NCBI RefSeq assembly: GCF_022829405.1 | Contig: NZ_JAKSXW010000141.1 | Location: forward strand, 1-64,000 | From: Methylobacterium sp. J-076 | GTDB lineage: Bacteria; Pseudomonadota; Alphaproteobacteria; Rhizobiales; Beijerinckiaceae | Direction: 5' to 3' | Length of the DNA stretch: 64,000 nucleotides | Shown here: in pieces, positions 46,682 through 55,636 of the stretch | How the letters are laid out: each line of letters begins with the position of its first letter | Numbering within the stretch: the first letter of the stretch is position 1 | The notes under the pieces: generated by a model | The model's database searches: none | What the model was told of the DNA's origin: nothing | The model's input: the letters and a program-made list of their open reading frames with translations, nothing else | Program-made: the position numbers and the translations under genes

Positions 46682-47698
46682 ATGAGCGGCCCCTTCGACG
46701 ATATCCGCAACCTCGTCCGGTCCATGCCCGGGGCCGACGCCGAGGCCGCCGCCATGGTGGCCGCCCGCGACGCGGTGCTGACCAAACCCGCGGGCGCCCT
46801 CGGCCGGCTCGAAGGGCTCGTCTCCTGGATGGCGGCGTGGCAAGGCAAGGCCCCCCCGAGTTTCGACCGGCCGCTGGTCTGCGTCTTCGCCGGCAGCCAC
46901 GGGGTGACGCGCAAGGGCGTCTCGGCCTTCCCGGACGCGGTGAACCGCCAGATGCTCGACAACTTCGCCGCCGGGGGCGCGGCCATCAACCAGCTCTGCG
47001 CGGCCTACGGCCTCGGCTTCAAGGTGTTCGACCTCGCCCTCGACATGCCCACCGGGGACATCACCGAGGGACCGGCCCTCGACGAGCGCGCCTGCGTCGC
47101 CACCATGGCGTTCGGCATGGAGGCGGTGGCCGCCGGCACGGATTGCCTCGGCATCGGTGAGATGGGCATCGGCAACACCACGGTGGCCGCCTCGCTCTAC
47201 GCCGCCCTGTTCGGGGGCGAGGCGTCCCACTGGGTCGGGCACGGCACGGGCGTCGATGGCGCCGGGCTCGCCCGCAAGGTCGCGGCGGTGGAGGCGGCGC
47301 TCGCCTGCCATGCCGGGCACCTCACCGACCCGCTGGACATCCTGCGCCGGCTCGGCGGACGGGAGATCGCGGCGATGGCCGGGGCGATCCTCGCCGCGCG
47401 CCTGCAGCATGTGCCGGTGGTGATCGACGGCTACGTCTCCACCGCCGCCGCCGCCGTGCTGCACGCCCTGGATCCCTCCGCCCTCGACCATTGCGTGGCG
47501 GGCCACCTGTCGGCGGAGGGCGTCCACGCCGAGGTGCTGGAGCGGCTCGGCCTGACGCCGGTCCTGTCTCTCGGGATGCGGCTGGGCGAGGGCTCCGGCG
47601 CCGCCATGGCGATGGGCGTCATCAAGGGGGCGCTCGCCTGCCACACCGGCATGGCGACCTTCGCGCAGGCGGGGGTTTCGGGGCGGGACGGGGCTTGA
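46682..47698 (+). CDS. cobT: Nicotinate-nucleotide-dimethylbenzimidazole phosphoribosyltransferase
   Basis: CobT makes alpha-ribazole-5'-phosphate, the lower ligand precursor of B12. The 338-residue protein contains KPAGALGRLEGLVSWMAAWQGK, VCVFAGSHGVTRKGVSAFPD, GEMGIGNTTVAASLYAALFG and a C-terminal LRLGEGSGAAMAMGVIKGAL-type segment with the catalytic Glu in GEGSGA. Length is typical. It is divergent from cobS, so the two lower-ligand genes share a short intergenic control region. Confidence 0.96.
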   Translation: MSGPFDDIRNLVRSMPGADAEAAAMVAARDAVLTKPAGALGRLEGLVSWMAAWQGKAPPSFDRPLVCVFAGSHGVTRKGVSAFPDAVNRQMLDNFAAGGAAINQLCAAYGLGFKVFDLALDMPTGDITEGPALDERACVATMAFGMEAVAAGTDCLGIGEMGIGNTTVAASLYAALFGGEASHWVGHGTGVDGAGLARKVAAVEAALACHAGHLTDPLDILRRLGGREIAAMAGAILAARLQHVPVVIDGYVSTAAAAVLHALDPSALDHCVAGHLSAEGVHAEVLERLGLTPVLSLGMRLGEGSGAAMAMGVIKGALACHTGMATFAQAGVSGRDGA

Positions 47699-47727
47699 TA
47701 CCGTCCCTCCCGTCATTCAGCCGCCGC

Positions 47728-47819
47728 CGTCATTGCGGGCGCAGCCAAGCGATCCAGGGCGGCGGGCCGCTTCAGAACCCGGCGGATCCCCGGTTTGCTC
47801 GGCTGCGCTCGCAGTGACG
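47728..47819 (+). repeat. 92-bp extragenic palindromic element, copy 6
   Basis: Arms 47728-47759 and 47788-47819 flank a 28-nt core with GGCGGGCCGCTTCAG. It lies between cobT and queD, which read in the same direction. Confidence 0.83.
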
Positions 47820-47857
47820 CCGTGGGTCCGGCCGTCATCACGCGAAACGACCTGTCC

Positions 47858-48214
47858 ATGAGAATCACCCAAGCTTTCACGTTCGAGGCGGCGCACCGCC
47901 TGCCGAACGTGCCCGCCACGCACCGCTGCCACCGGATGCACGGCCATTCCTACCGGGTCGAGCTCACCGTCGAGGGGCCGGTGGACGAGACCACCGGCTG
48001 GGTGATCGATTTCTACGACATCGAGTCGATCTTCGGCCCGCTGCTGCTGCGCCTCGACCATCATTGCCTCAACGAGATCGACGGGTTGGAAAACCCCACC
48101 GCCGAGAACATCGCGGCCTGGATCTGGCATCGCCTGCGGCCGGACCTGCCGGGCCTCGCCCGGGTGAAGGTCGCGGAGACGCCGATGTCCTGGGCCGAGT
48201 ACGATGGCGACTGA
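47858..48214 (+). CDS. queD: 6-carboxytetrahydropterin synthase
   Basis: QueD converts dihydroneopterin triphosphate to 6-carboxytetrahydropterin, the first dedicated step towards preQ0 and queuosine. The 118-residue protein has FTFEAAHRLPNV, CHRMHGHSYRVEL (catalytic Cys and two zinc His), and LDHHCLNEI. I begin at MRITQAFTFEAAH, the family start. Its end overlaps queC by 11 nt. queE, the next enzyme, is not in this stretch. No preQ1 riboswitch is visible upstream. Confidence 0.94.
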   Translation: MRITQAFTFEAAHRLPNVPATHRCHRMHGHSYRVELTVEGPVDETTGWVIDFYDIESIFGPLLLRLDHHCLNEIDGLENPTAENIAAWIWHRLRPDLPGLARVKVAETPMSWAEYDGD

Positions 48215-48923
48215 CGCGATCCCCGGTGACGGCGCGGCCCTCGTCCTCTTCTCCGGGGGGCAGGATTCGGCGACCTGCCTCGCCTGGGCGCTGGACCGGT
48301 TCGCCCGCGTCGAGACGCTGGGCTTCGATTACGGCCAGCGCCACCGGATCGAGCTCGATTGCCGCGCCGGCCTGCGCAGCGGCCTCGCCGGGGTCGACCC
48401 CGCCTGGGGGCGGCGGCTCGGCGAGGACCATGTGCTCGGTCTCGACGCCCTCGGCGCGGTATCCGACACGGCGCTGACGCGCGAGACCGAGATCGGCTTC
48501 GAAGACTCCGGCCTGCCCAACACATTCGTGCCGGGGCGCAACCTCGTCTTCCTCACCTTCGCCGCCGCGCTCGCCTACCGGCGGGGCATCCGCCACATCG
48601 TGGCCGGCATGTGCGAGACGGATTATTCCGGCTATCCGGATTGCCGCGACGACACGGTGAAGGCCCTGCAGGTCGCGCTCAACCTCGGCATGGAGCGCCG
48701 CTTCGTCCTGCACACCCCGCTCATGTGGATCGACAAGGGCGAGACATGGCGCCTCGCGCAGTCCCTCGGGGGGGCGCCGCTCACCGACCTCATCATCGAG
48801 GAGAGCCACACCTGCTACCTCGGCGAGCGCGGGGCGCGCCACGCCTGGGGCTACGGCTGCGGCCGGTGCCCGGCCTGCAGACTGCGCGCCGAGGGCTACG
48901 CGCGGTTCGTGGCGACGGAGTAG
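48204..48923 (+). CDS. queC: 7-cyano-7-deazaguanine synthase
   Basis: QueC makes preQ0 from 7-carboxy-7-deazaguanine, ammonia and ATP. The 239-residue protein has the P-loop LFSGGQDSATCLAWAL, FDYGQRHRIEL, VPGRNLVFL, MCETDYSGYPDCRDD and the four-cysteine zinc site (CYLGERGARHAWGYGCGRCPAC). It overlaps queD, so both are translated together. Confidence 0.96.
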   Translation: MATDAIPGDGAALVLFSGGQDSATCLAWALDRFARVETLGFDYGQRHRIELDCRAGLRSGLAGVDPAWGRRLGEDHVLGLDALGAVSDTALTRETEIGFEDSGLPNTFVPGRNLVFLTFAAALAYRRGIRHIVAGMCETDYSGYPDCRDDTVKALQVALNLGMERRFVLHTPLMWIDKGETWRLAQSLGGAPLTDLIIEESHTCYLGERGARHAWGYGCGRCPACRLRAEGYARFVATE

Positions 48924-49056
48924 GGCAGGGGGCGCGCCGTTTCCCTCCGGCACGTCATCACGATTCGGTGGGATTCGGCCCGCCAGGACGCGGTGCCCGT
49001 GAAAAAGCGCCCACCGGCGCTTAAATGGTCAAAAAATAACACGCGGGAGGTCCGGT

Positions 49057-50043
49057 ATGGCGGCGCAGGCCGTTGGTCCGAAGGGTGAGGCGTTCGCGCA
49101 GTCGCGGGGCCTGAGCCGGCGCCATGCCCTGTTCGGCGGGCTGTGCCTGTGCTGCCTCCCGACGGCGGGGATGTCGGCGGGCGCCTATGCCGAGGCCTTC
49201 ACGATGGAGGAGGTCGCCCCCGGCACATTCATCCGCAAGGGTCTGATCGCCGACGCCACGCCCGAGAACGCCGACGCCATCGCCAATATCGGCTTCATCG
49301 TCGGCAGGGATGGCGTGCTGGTGACGGAATCCGGCGGTAGCCTCGTGGACGGGCAGTGGCTGCGGGGCGAGATCGCCAAGCGCACCGACAAGCCTGTGAC
49401 CCATGTGGTGCTGAGCCACGTCCACCCGGACCACGCCTTCGGCGCGGGGGCCTTCACGGCGGACAAGCCGGTCTTCATCGGCCATGCCAAGCTGAAGGAG
49501 GCCCTGGACGCCCGGGGCGAGTTCTACCGCAGGCGGCTGGTGGAACTGTTCGGCGAGGAGCGCACGGGACCCGTCGTCTATCCGACGATGGCGGTGGCCG
49601 ACACGGCCGAGGTGAACCTGGGCGACCGCACGCTCAGCTTCACCGCCCACGGCCCGGCGCATACCACCAGCGACCTCTCGATGCGCGATTCCGCGAGCGG
49701 GCTGCTGTTCCCGGCCGACCTGCTGTTCGTGGACCGGATTCCCTCCCTCGACGGCAGCCTGAAGGGCTGGCTGAAGGAGCTGGAGCGGGTGAAGGCGAGC
49801 GGCGCCACCCACGCGGTGCCGGGCCACGGCCCGGTGCGGGTCGAGCTCGCCCCGGCCGTCGCCGCCCTGACCGCCTATCTCACCGCCCTGCGGGACGGGA
49901 CCAAGGCGGCCATCGCCAAGGACGTGCCGATCGACAAGGCCGTCGATACTGTCGCCCACGATCAGGGCGACAAGTGGAAGCTCTTCGAGCACTATAACCG
50001 GCGCAACATCACGGTCGCCTACCAGGAACTCGAGTGGGACTGA
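49057..50043 (+). CDS. Quinoprotein relay system zinc metallohydrolase (MBL fold)
   Basis: The 328-residue precursor has a twin-arginine signal (SRRHALFGGLCLCCLP) and a metallo-beta-lactamase domain with HVHPDHAFGAG, the HGPAHTTSDL segment and VPGHGPV. It matches the family called quinoprotein relay system zinc metallohydrolase 2, found beside PQQ-dependent dehydrogenases; its biochemical action is not established. GGGAGG lies seven bases before the ATG. The next gene (SoxYZ-like) and the third (CHVECW protein) form the usual trio, but no dehydrogenase gene is present in this window. Confidence 0.88.
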   Translation: MAAQAVGPKGEAFAQSRGLSRRHALFGGLCLCCLPTAGMSAGAYAEAFTMEEVAPGTFIRKGLIADATPENADAIANIGFIVGRDGVLVTESGGSLVDGQWLRGEIAKRTDKPVTHVVLSHVHPDHAFGAGAFTADKPVFIGHAKLKEALDARGEFYRRRLVELFGEERTGPVVYPTMAVADTAEVNLGDRTLSFTAHGPAHTTSDLSMRDSASGLLFPADLLFVDRIPSLDGSLKGWLKELERVKASGATHAVPGHGPVRVELAPAVAALTAYLTALRDGTKAAIAKDVPIDKAVDTVAHDQGDKWKLFEHYNRRNITVAYQELEWD

Positions 50044-50084
50044 TCAGTCGTATCACTGAAACCACAACGATGGGAGACAACGCC

Positions 50085-50909
50085 ATGCGCCCGACCCTCG
50101 CCCTTGCCCTCGGCTTGACCCTTTCGGCCGCCGCCCTGTCCGGGCCCTTCGCCCCCGCCGTCCACGCCGCCGGCGCCTCGGACACCGAGCAGGAGCGGGC
50201 GGCGCGCTGGCAGGAGATCGCCAAGTCGATCTTCGGCGACCGCACGATCGAGCCGACCGACAGCCTCGTGAAGCTGGAGGCGCCCAAGCGCGCCGAGGAC
50301 GCCGCGCTGGTGCCGATCACCCTGACGATGCCGGAGAAGGACAAGATCAAGGCGGTGTCGTTGATCATCGACGACAACCCGGCGCCCTACGCCGCCAATT
50401 TCGAATTCGGCCCCGCCGCCGATACCAGCGAGCTTAAGCTGCGGGTGCGCGTCAACAACTACACCGACATGCACGCCGTGGTGGAGACGACGGACGGCAA
50501 GCTCTACGAGGCGAAGCAGTTCGTGAAGGCCTCGGGCGGCTGCTCGGCGCCGATGGGCATGAGCGAGGAGGAGGCGCTGAAGGGCATGGGCGACATGCGC
50601 ATGAAGTTCGCCGACGCCCAGCCCGGCAAGCCGGTGGAGGCGACCCTGATGATCCGCCACCCGAACTTCTCCGGGATGCAGATGAATCAGGTGACCCGCG
50701 ACTACACGCCGGCCCGCTACATCGACAAGCTCACCGTCTCGGCCGGCGACCGGAAGGTCTTCACGATGACGGGCGACATCTCCATCGCCTCCAACCCGGT
50801 GATCAATTTCGGGCTGAAGCCGGACGGCAAGCCGATCCAGGTGGCGGCGGGGGACAACCAGGGCGGAGCGTGGACGCACAGCTTCACCGCGCCGAGCCCC
50901 ACGAACTGA
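50085..50909 (+). CDS. Quinoprotein dehydrogenase-associated SoxYZ-like carrier
   Basis: The 274-residue periplasmic precursor has a signal peptide (LALALGLTLSAAALSGPFAPAVHA). A SoxY-like domain ends at the carrier motif GGCSAPMG (the reactive cysteine), and a SoxZ-like domain follows (MIRHPNFSGMQMNQVTRDYTPARYID). Fusion of Y- and Z-like parts is the family hallmark. It presumably carries a substrate or sulfur species on the Cys for the hydrolase and the CHVECW protein. GGGAG lies upstream of the ATG, 41 nt after the first gene. Confidence 0.9.
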   Translation: MRPTLALALGLTLSAAALSGPFAPAVHAAGASDTEQERAARWQEIAKSIFGDRTIEPTDSLVKLEAPKRAEDAALVPITLTMPEKDKIKAVSLIIDDNPAPYAANFEFGPAADTSELKLRVRVNNYTDMHAVVETTDGKLYEAKQFVKASGGCSAPMGMSEEEALKGMGDMRMKFADAQPGKPVEATLMIRHPNFSGMQMNQVTRDYTPARYIDKLTVSAGDRKVFTMTGDISIASNPVINFGLKPDGKPIQVAAGDNQGGAWTHSFTAPSPTN

Positions 50910-50911
50910 CC

Positions 50912-51496
50912 ATGGCGGGGCGCTCGATCCTCCGGCGGGGGGCGGCGGTGGCCGCCGCCGCCCTCTGCCTCGCGGCGGGGGAGCCCGCCGATTCGCCCGT
51001 GAACGTCCCGGAGCCGGCGGAGCTCTATGCCGGCCCGCCGCACGGCTACACGCCGCCCACCCTCAAGGGCGCCCAGGTGGTGGACGCGGCCGCCGTCGCC
51101 GCGATGCTCGATGGCCCGGACAAGCCGGTGCTGATCGATGTCGCCGCGCGGGAGCGCAAGCCGTCGAACTTCCCCGAGGGCCGCCTGTGGCTGCCGGTCC
51201 ACCCGTCCATCCCGGAGGCGGTCTGGCTGCCGAATGCCGGCGCCGTCCCGCTGCCGCCGGAGCGCGAGGCCCTGTTCTACGACCGCGTCGCGGCGTTGAC
51301 CGGGGGAAACAGGGCCAAGCCCATCGTGGTGTTCTGCCACGTGGAGTGCTGGGGCAGCTGGAACGCCGGCAAGCGCCTCGTGGAGAAGGGCTACACGGCG
51401 GTGCACTGGTTCCCCCTCGGCGTCGAGGGTTGGCAGGACGTCCACGAGACGCGCAACCTCTCCGAGGACGCGGCCTGGAAGGCCGCCGCCCCCTGA
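50912..51496 (+). CDS. PQQ-dependent catabolism-associated Cys-Trp motif protein (rhodanese-like)
   Basis: The 194-residue protein has an N-terminal hydrophobic signal region (RRGAAVAAAALCLAAGEPA) and a rhodanese-like domain with VLIDVAARERKP and the characteristic CHVECWGSWNAGKRL. It matches the family associated with PQQ-dependent dehydrogenase loci. The start lies two bases after the SoxYZ-like stop, so it belongs to the same operon. The active-site cysteines suggest sulfur or redox transfer with the SoxYZ-like carrier, by inference. Confidence 0.87.
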   Translation: MAGRSILRRGAAVAAAALCLAAGEPADSPVNVPEPAELYAGPPHGYTPPTLKGAQVVDAAAVAAMLDGPDKPVLIDVAARERKPSNFPEGRLWLPVHPSIPEAVWLPNAGAVPLPPEREALFYDRVAALTGGNRAKPIVVFCHVECWGSWNAGKRLVEKGYTAVHWFPLGVEGWQDVHETRNLSEDAAWKAAAP

Positions 51497-51597
51497 CATC
51501 CCGGCGATTCCTCCGGGCGGCGGCCCTGTCGCCCGGCGCCGCGTGTCGTATAAGGCGCCGCGCCGGATCCCGGCCGACACCGTTCTGGAGCGCGGGT

Positions 51598-52416
51598 ATG
51601 TCCCAGGTCATCCAATCCCGCCGCCTGCGGGCGGTGGATATGGGCAAGCGCAAGGCCGAGGGACGCAAGATCGTCGCCCTCACCGCCTATCACGCCCACA
51701 CCGCCGGCATCGTCGATGCCTTCTGCGACTTCATCCTCGTCGGCGACTCGCTCGGCATGGTCATGCACGGGATGGAATCGACCATCCCCGTGACCTTGGA
51801 GATGATGATCCTTCAGGCGCAGGCGGTGATCCGCGGCACCACCAAGGCGCTGATCGTGGTCGACATGCCGTTCGGCTCCTACGAGGCGAGCCGCGAGCAG
51901 GCCTTCCTCAGCGCCTCCCGGATCCTGAAGGAGACCGGCGCCGGGGCGGTGAAGCTGGAGGGCGGGGCCCATTTCGCCGAGACGGTGGCGTTCCTCGTCC
52001 AGCGCGGCGTGCCGGTGATGGGCCATATCGGCCTCACCCCGCAGGCGGTGAACGTGATGGGCGGGTTCAAGGTGCAGGGCCGGGCGCCCGACGACGAGCG
52101 GCGCCTGCTGGAGGATGCCAGGGCGATCTCCGAGGCCGGGGCCTTCGCCATCGTGCTGGAGGGCATCGTCGAGCCCGTGGCCCGGGCCATCGCGCGCTCC
52201 CCGCAGGTGAGCGCCGCCACCATCGGCATCGGCGCCTCCTCCGTTTGCGACGGGCAGATCCTCGTGCTGGAGGACATGCTCGGCCTGTCCGAGCGGACGC
52301 CGAAATTCGTGCGCCAGTTCGGCTCCCTGCGCGGGCATATCGAAGGCGCGGTGAAGGCCTATGCGGAGGAGGTCCGCGCCGGCACGTTCCCGAGCGAGGA
52401 GCAGACCTACGGCTGA
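51598..52416 (+). CDS. panB: 3-methyl-2-oxobutanoate hydroxymethyltransferase
   Basis: PanB transfers a hydroxymethyl group from methylene-tetrahydrofolate to 2-ketoisovalerate, making ketopantoate for CoA synthesis. The 272-residue protein has the metal-binding ILVGDSLGMV and VDMPFGSYE motifs, KLEGG, and MGHIGLTPQAVNVMGGFKVQG. Length and start (SQVIQSRRLRAVDMGKRK) are typical. It stands alone after the relay trio; panC is not here. Confidence 0.96.
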   Translation: MSQVIQSRRLRAVDMGKRKAEGRKIVALTAYHAHTAGIVDAFCDFILVGDSLGMVMHGMESTIPVTLEMMILQAQAVIRGTTKALIVVDMPFGSYEASREQAFLSASRILKETGAGAVKLEGGAHFAETVAFLVQRGVPVMGHIGLTPQAVNVMGGFKVQGRAPDDERRLLEDARAISEAGAFAIVLEGIVEPVARAIARSPQVSAATIGIGASSVCDGQILVLEDMLGLSERTPKFVRQFGSLRGHIEGAVKAYAEEVRAGTFPSEEQTYG

Positions 52417-52461
52417 CTGGGGGCCGTCATCGCCTTGCGACACGCGCGGTGAGGCAACGGC

Positions 52462-53553
52462 TCATCCGACCCGCCGCGAGGGCAGCCGCAGCCCCGGCGC
52501 CGGGCGTTCCAGCAGCACCTCCCGCCGGAACCGCACGAAGCGGGCGGGGCGCCCGGCCGCGCCGCTGGTCAGGCTCTCCGTCTCCTCGACGAGGCCCTGC
52601 TGGGCCACGAGGCGGCGGAAGTTCTGCTTGTGGAGCTGGATGCCGGACAGGGCCTCCACGGTGCGCTGCAGCTGCAGCAGCGTAAATTCCGGCGGCATCA
52701 GCTCGAACACCACCGGCCGGTACTTGATCTTGCCCCGCAGCCGGCCGATCGCCGTGGCGAGCACCCGGCGGTGGTCGAAGGCCATCGGGACCCCGGTCGG
52801 ATCCCCCGCCCGGCCGGGGCCGGGATTGCCCCGCGACTCGGGGACGAGGGCCGCCTCGAACAGGAGCTCGTAGCGCTCCAGCACCCGCTCCTCGTTCCAC
52901 GTCCCGCCATTCATGCCGAAGGTGAGGCCGAGGCGGTCGAGGCGCCGCTGGCGCAGGGCCTTGTCCGCCGCCTGCCCGGCCCAGGCCGTGAGCCGGGGCT
53001 CGATGGCGTCGAGCTCGGGCGGGCGGCCCCGGCGGAAATCCTCGTAGGGAAGGTAGCGGTACCAGTTGTGCCACGAGGCCTCGGCGAGGCCGGCGGGGCG
53101 CTCCTCCCGCACCAGGGCGAGGTAGGCCACCGACAGGGCGTGCGCCGCCGGGGCCTCCTCGCTCCCCGAGCGGTCCCGGTCGCCGAAGGTGTAGAGCTGC
53201 TCGACATAGCCGAGGCGCTGGTTGGTCTGCTGCTCGACCCAGGCCCGCAGGCCACGCTCCAGGGTGGCGTGCTCGGGCACGAGGGGGCCGGCGGGGAGCC
53301 CGTCGCCGCGGCAGGTCGCCTGCCCGGGGACGCGGATCGTCAGGGCGCGCGGCTCGCCGTCGGTCGCGGCGACGATCACCGCGACGAGGCCCACGGCCGA
53401 GCGATCGGTCACCGGCTGCCCGGCACCGCCCACCTCCGTCACGTCACCCGTCGTCTCCTCGGCGACCGGCATGCGTCCCGCGTCAGCCTCCAGCCTGCCC
53501 ATCGCCGCCAGATGCGGGGCCATCCGGCGGGTATAGGCGCGACGACGGGGCAT
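52462..53553 (-). CDS. NrtR-like Nudix-related transcriptional regulator (NAD metabolism)
   Basis: The 363-residue protein has a Nudix-like domain (about 50-240) with VEQLYTFGDRDR but a broken Nudix box: the place of the catalytic REx2EE is LRAWVEQQTN. It is therefore probably inactive as a hydrolase. The C-terminal winged helix FELMPPEFTLLQLQRTVEALSGIQLHKQNFRRLVAQQGLVEET and GRPARFVRFR match NrtR-type regulators, which sense ADP-ribose-related ligands and control NAD genes. An N-terminal extension of about 50 residues is unassigned and the start is uncertain. No nad genes are nearby. Confidence 0.82.
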   Translation of the reverse strand: MPRRRAYTRRMAPHLAAMGRLEADAGRMPVAEETTGDVTEVGGAGQPVTDRSAVGLVAVIVAATDGEPRALTIRVPGQATCRGDGLPAGPLVPEHATLERGLRAWVEQQTNQRLGYVEQLYTFGDRDRSGSEEAPAAHALSVAYLALVREERPAGLAEASWHNWYRYLPYEDFRRGRPPELDAIEPRLTAWAGQAADKALRQRRLDRLGLTFGMNGGTWNEERVLERYELLFEAALVPESRGNPGPGRAGDPTGVPMAFDHRRVLATAIGRLRGKIKYRPVVFELMPPEFTLLQLQRTVEALSGIQLHKQNFRRLVAQQGLVEETESLTSGAAGRPARFVRFRREVLLERPAPGLRLPSRRVG

Positions 53554-53684
53554 CCGTCAACGCGGCGGGTTGAACGGCGGGCCCCGCCGGGGCGGAAAAC
53601 GTCCCGAACGAGGCGCGCACCCGGCCTGCGGGCCTCATCCGCCCGGCAAATGGGGAGGCCACGGGAATGTCATTGGGAAAAAAA

Positions 53685-53708
53685 CGGCAAACACCGTTGC
53701 GTTTGGCG
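53685..53708. promoter_or_regulatory. Imperfect dyad, possible operator
   Basis: CGGCAAAC and GTTTGGCG (8-bp arms, one mismatch) are separated by 8 bp. They lie in the 183-bp space between the NrtR-like gene and the small divergent gene at 53737. This could be a self-regulation site of the regulator. It rests on pattern alone. Confidence 0.3.
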
Positions 53709-53736
53709 GGAAACCTAGATTGATTCCAAACTCAAG

Positions 53737-54048
53737 ATGCCTGAACGCACCGCACCACAACTCTGGTGGCAATTGACCCCCGCGCAAAGGGCGATGCTGC
53801 GGCGCGTCTGGTGCGAGGGGCCCCTGCCGCCCCCCGATCCCAGCGAGATGCGCACCGTGCGCTCCCTCGTCCGCCGTGGCCTCCTCCGCACCCGTGACCG
53901 GGGGCGTGATCGGGCGTGCGAGCCCGGCTGCTGGTTCCTGACCGCGCGGGCGACCCGGCTCCTGGGGCAGGCGGAAGGCATGCCGCAGCCCGGCCCGTCG
54001 AAGATCGCGGCCCCCCGGGCGAGGGAGCGGGCGGGCGAGGGGGTGTGA
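53737..54048 (+). CDS. Small hypothetical protein, helix-turn-helix-like
   Basis: The 103-residue protein starts MPERTAPQLWWQLTPAQRAMLRRVW and continues with PSEMRTVRSLVRRGLLRTRDR and CWFLTARATRLLGQ. That pattern resembles short winged-helix-like proteins (helix, recognition-like helix, two strands). A Pro/Arg tail follows. I do not recognise a named family. It is divergent from the NrtR-like gene and converges with gabD. Confidence 0.55.
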   Translation: MPERTAPQLWWQLTPAQRAMLRRVWCEGPLPPPDPSEMRTVRSLVRRGLLRTRDRGRDRACEPGCWFLTARATRLLGQAEGMPQPGPSKIAAPRARERAGEGV

Positions 54049-54160
54049 CGCCGGTTCGGGGCGGCACCGCTCGCCCGGGACCGCGCCCGTCTCGGCCTGT
54101 GCCGGGAGGCGACATGGCGCCCCCCGGATCGCTTCGTTGCCTCCGCGCCGCCGCCGACGG

Positions 54161-55636
54161 TCAGGCGCCGAGACCGCCGAGGCAGATGTACTTCACCTCC
54201 AGGTAGTCCTCGATCCCGAGGCGGCCGCCCTCGCGGCCAAGGCCCGATTCCTTCACGCCGCCGAAGGGCGCGACCTCGGTGGTGATGATCCCCTCGTTGA
54301 CGCCGACCATGCCGTATTCGAGGGCCTCGGACACCCGGAAGGCCCGGCCCAGATCCTTCGTGTAGAAGTAGCAGGCGAGGCCGTACTCGGTGTCGTTGGC
54401 CATGCGGATCGCCTCGGCCTCGTCCCGGAAGCGGAACAGGGGGGCCAGCGGCCCGAAGGTCTCCTCCTTGGCGACGTCCATCGCCGGGGTGGCGTTCACC
54501 ACCACCGTCGGCTCGAAGAACTGGCCCCCGAGCGTGTGGCGGTGGCCGCCCGCGATCACCCGGGCCCCCTTCGCGACGGCGTCGCGGATATGCGCCTCGG
54601 TCTTCTCCACGGCGGCCATGTCGATCAGCGGCCCCTGGGCGACGCCCTCTTCGGTGCCGTCGCCGACCTTCAGCGTGTTGGCGGCCTCGGCCATCCGCTC
54701 GGCGAAGGCGTCGTAGATGCCATCCTGCACGAGGAAGCGGTTGGTGCAGATGCAGGTCTGCCCGGAATTGCGGAACTTGGCGAGCATCGCCCCCGCCACC
54801 GCCCGGTCGAGGTCGGCGTCGTCGAAGACGATGAACGGCGCGTTGCCGCCGAGCTCCATCGAGACCTTCTTGACCGTGCCGGCCGCCTGCTGCAGCAGCA
54901 CCTTGCCGACCTCGGTGGAACCGGTGAACGTGATCTTCTTGACCAGCGGGTTGCCCGTCAGCTCGCCGCCGATCGCCCGGGCCGGGCCGGTGAGGATCGA
55001 CACCAGGCCGTCCGGGATGCCGGCCATCTGGCAGAGCTTGCCCCAGGCGAGCCCGGAGAGCGGTGTCTGCGAGGCGGGCTTGATGACGATGGGGCAGCCG
55101 GCCGCGAGCGCCGGGGCGAGCTTCCGGGCGATCATCGAGGAGGGGAAGTTCCAGGGCGTGATCGCCGCCACGACGCCGATCGGCTCCTTGGTGACCAAGA
55201 TCTTCCGGTCGGCCCAGGGGGAGGGGACGGTCTCGCCGTAGACCCGGCGGGCCTCCTCGGCGAACCACAGGACGTAGGCGGTCGACATGCCGACCTCGCC
55301 CCGGGCCTCGGCCAGGGACTTGCCCTGCTCGGCGGTGAGGATCTGCGCCAGATCCTCTTGGTTCTCGGTGATGACCGCGGCGAGCCGGCGCAGGAGCACG
55401 GCCCGCTCGTTGGCGGTCTTGGCACGCCAGGCCGGATAGGCGGCGTGCGCCGCGGTGATCGCGCGCTTGGTCTCCTCGGCGCCGGCGCTCGGCACCCGCG
55501 CGATCACCGCGCCGGTGGCCGGGTTGGTGACGTCGATCCGGCCCGACCCGGATGTCGACCATTCCCCGCCGATCAGGCAGGATTCGACCAGAAGCTCGGG
55601 GTTCTTCAGCGTCGGGCGCGCACCGGTCTCAGGCAT
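54161..55636 (-). CDS. gabD: NAD(P)-dependent succinate-semialdehyde dehydrogenase
   Basis: GabD oxidises succinic semialdehyde to succinate. The 491-residue protein has TPWNFPSSMIARKLAPALAAGCP, the catalytic Glu in SMELGGNAPFIVF (Glu261) and Cys in SGQTCICTNRF (Cys295), and EVAPFGGVKESGLGREGG near the end, all matching the SSADH group. The ATG overlaps the CoA-transferase stop by 8 nt, so it is the last gene of the phaE-phaC-CoA transferase-gabD operon. No GABA aminotransferase is nearby; its succinic semialdehyde may come from the TPP enzyme or the 4-hydroxybutyrate pool. Confidence 0.93.
   Translation of the reverse strand: MPETGARPTLKNPELLVESCLIGGEWSTSGSGRIDVTNPATGAVIARVPSAGAEETKRAITAAHAAYPAWRAKTANERAVLLRRLAAVITENQEDLAQILTAEQGKSLAEARGEVGMSTAYVLWFAEEARRVYGETVPSPWADRKILVTKEPIGVVAAITPWNFPSSMIARKLAPALAAGCPIVIKPASQTPLSGLAWGKLCQMAGIPDGLVSILTGPARAIGGELTGNPLVKKITFTGSTEVGKVLLQQAAGTVKKVSMELGGNAPFIVFDDADLDRAVAGAMLAKFRNSGQTCICTNRFLVQDGIYDAFAERMAEAANTLKVGDGTEEGVAQGPLIDMAAVEKTEAHIRDAVAKGARVIAGGHRHTLGGQFFEPTVVVNATPAMDVAKEETFGPLAPLFRFRDEAEAIRMANDTEYGLACYFYTKDLGRAFRVSEALEYGMVGVNEGIITTEVAPFGGVKESGLGREGGRLGIEDYLEVKYICLGGLGA

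Noticed and set aside
47699..47857. preQ1 riboswitch before queD
   Set aside because: The space is taken up by the 92-bp palindromic element; no preQ1 aptamer pattern is visible.
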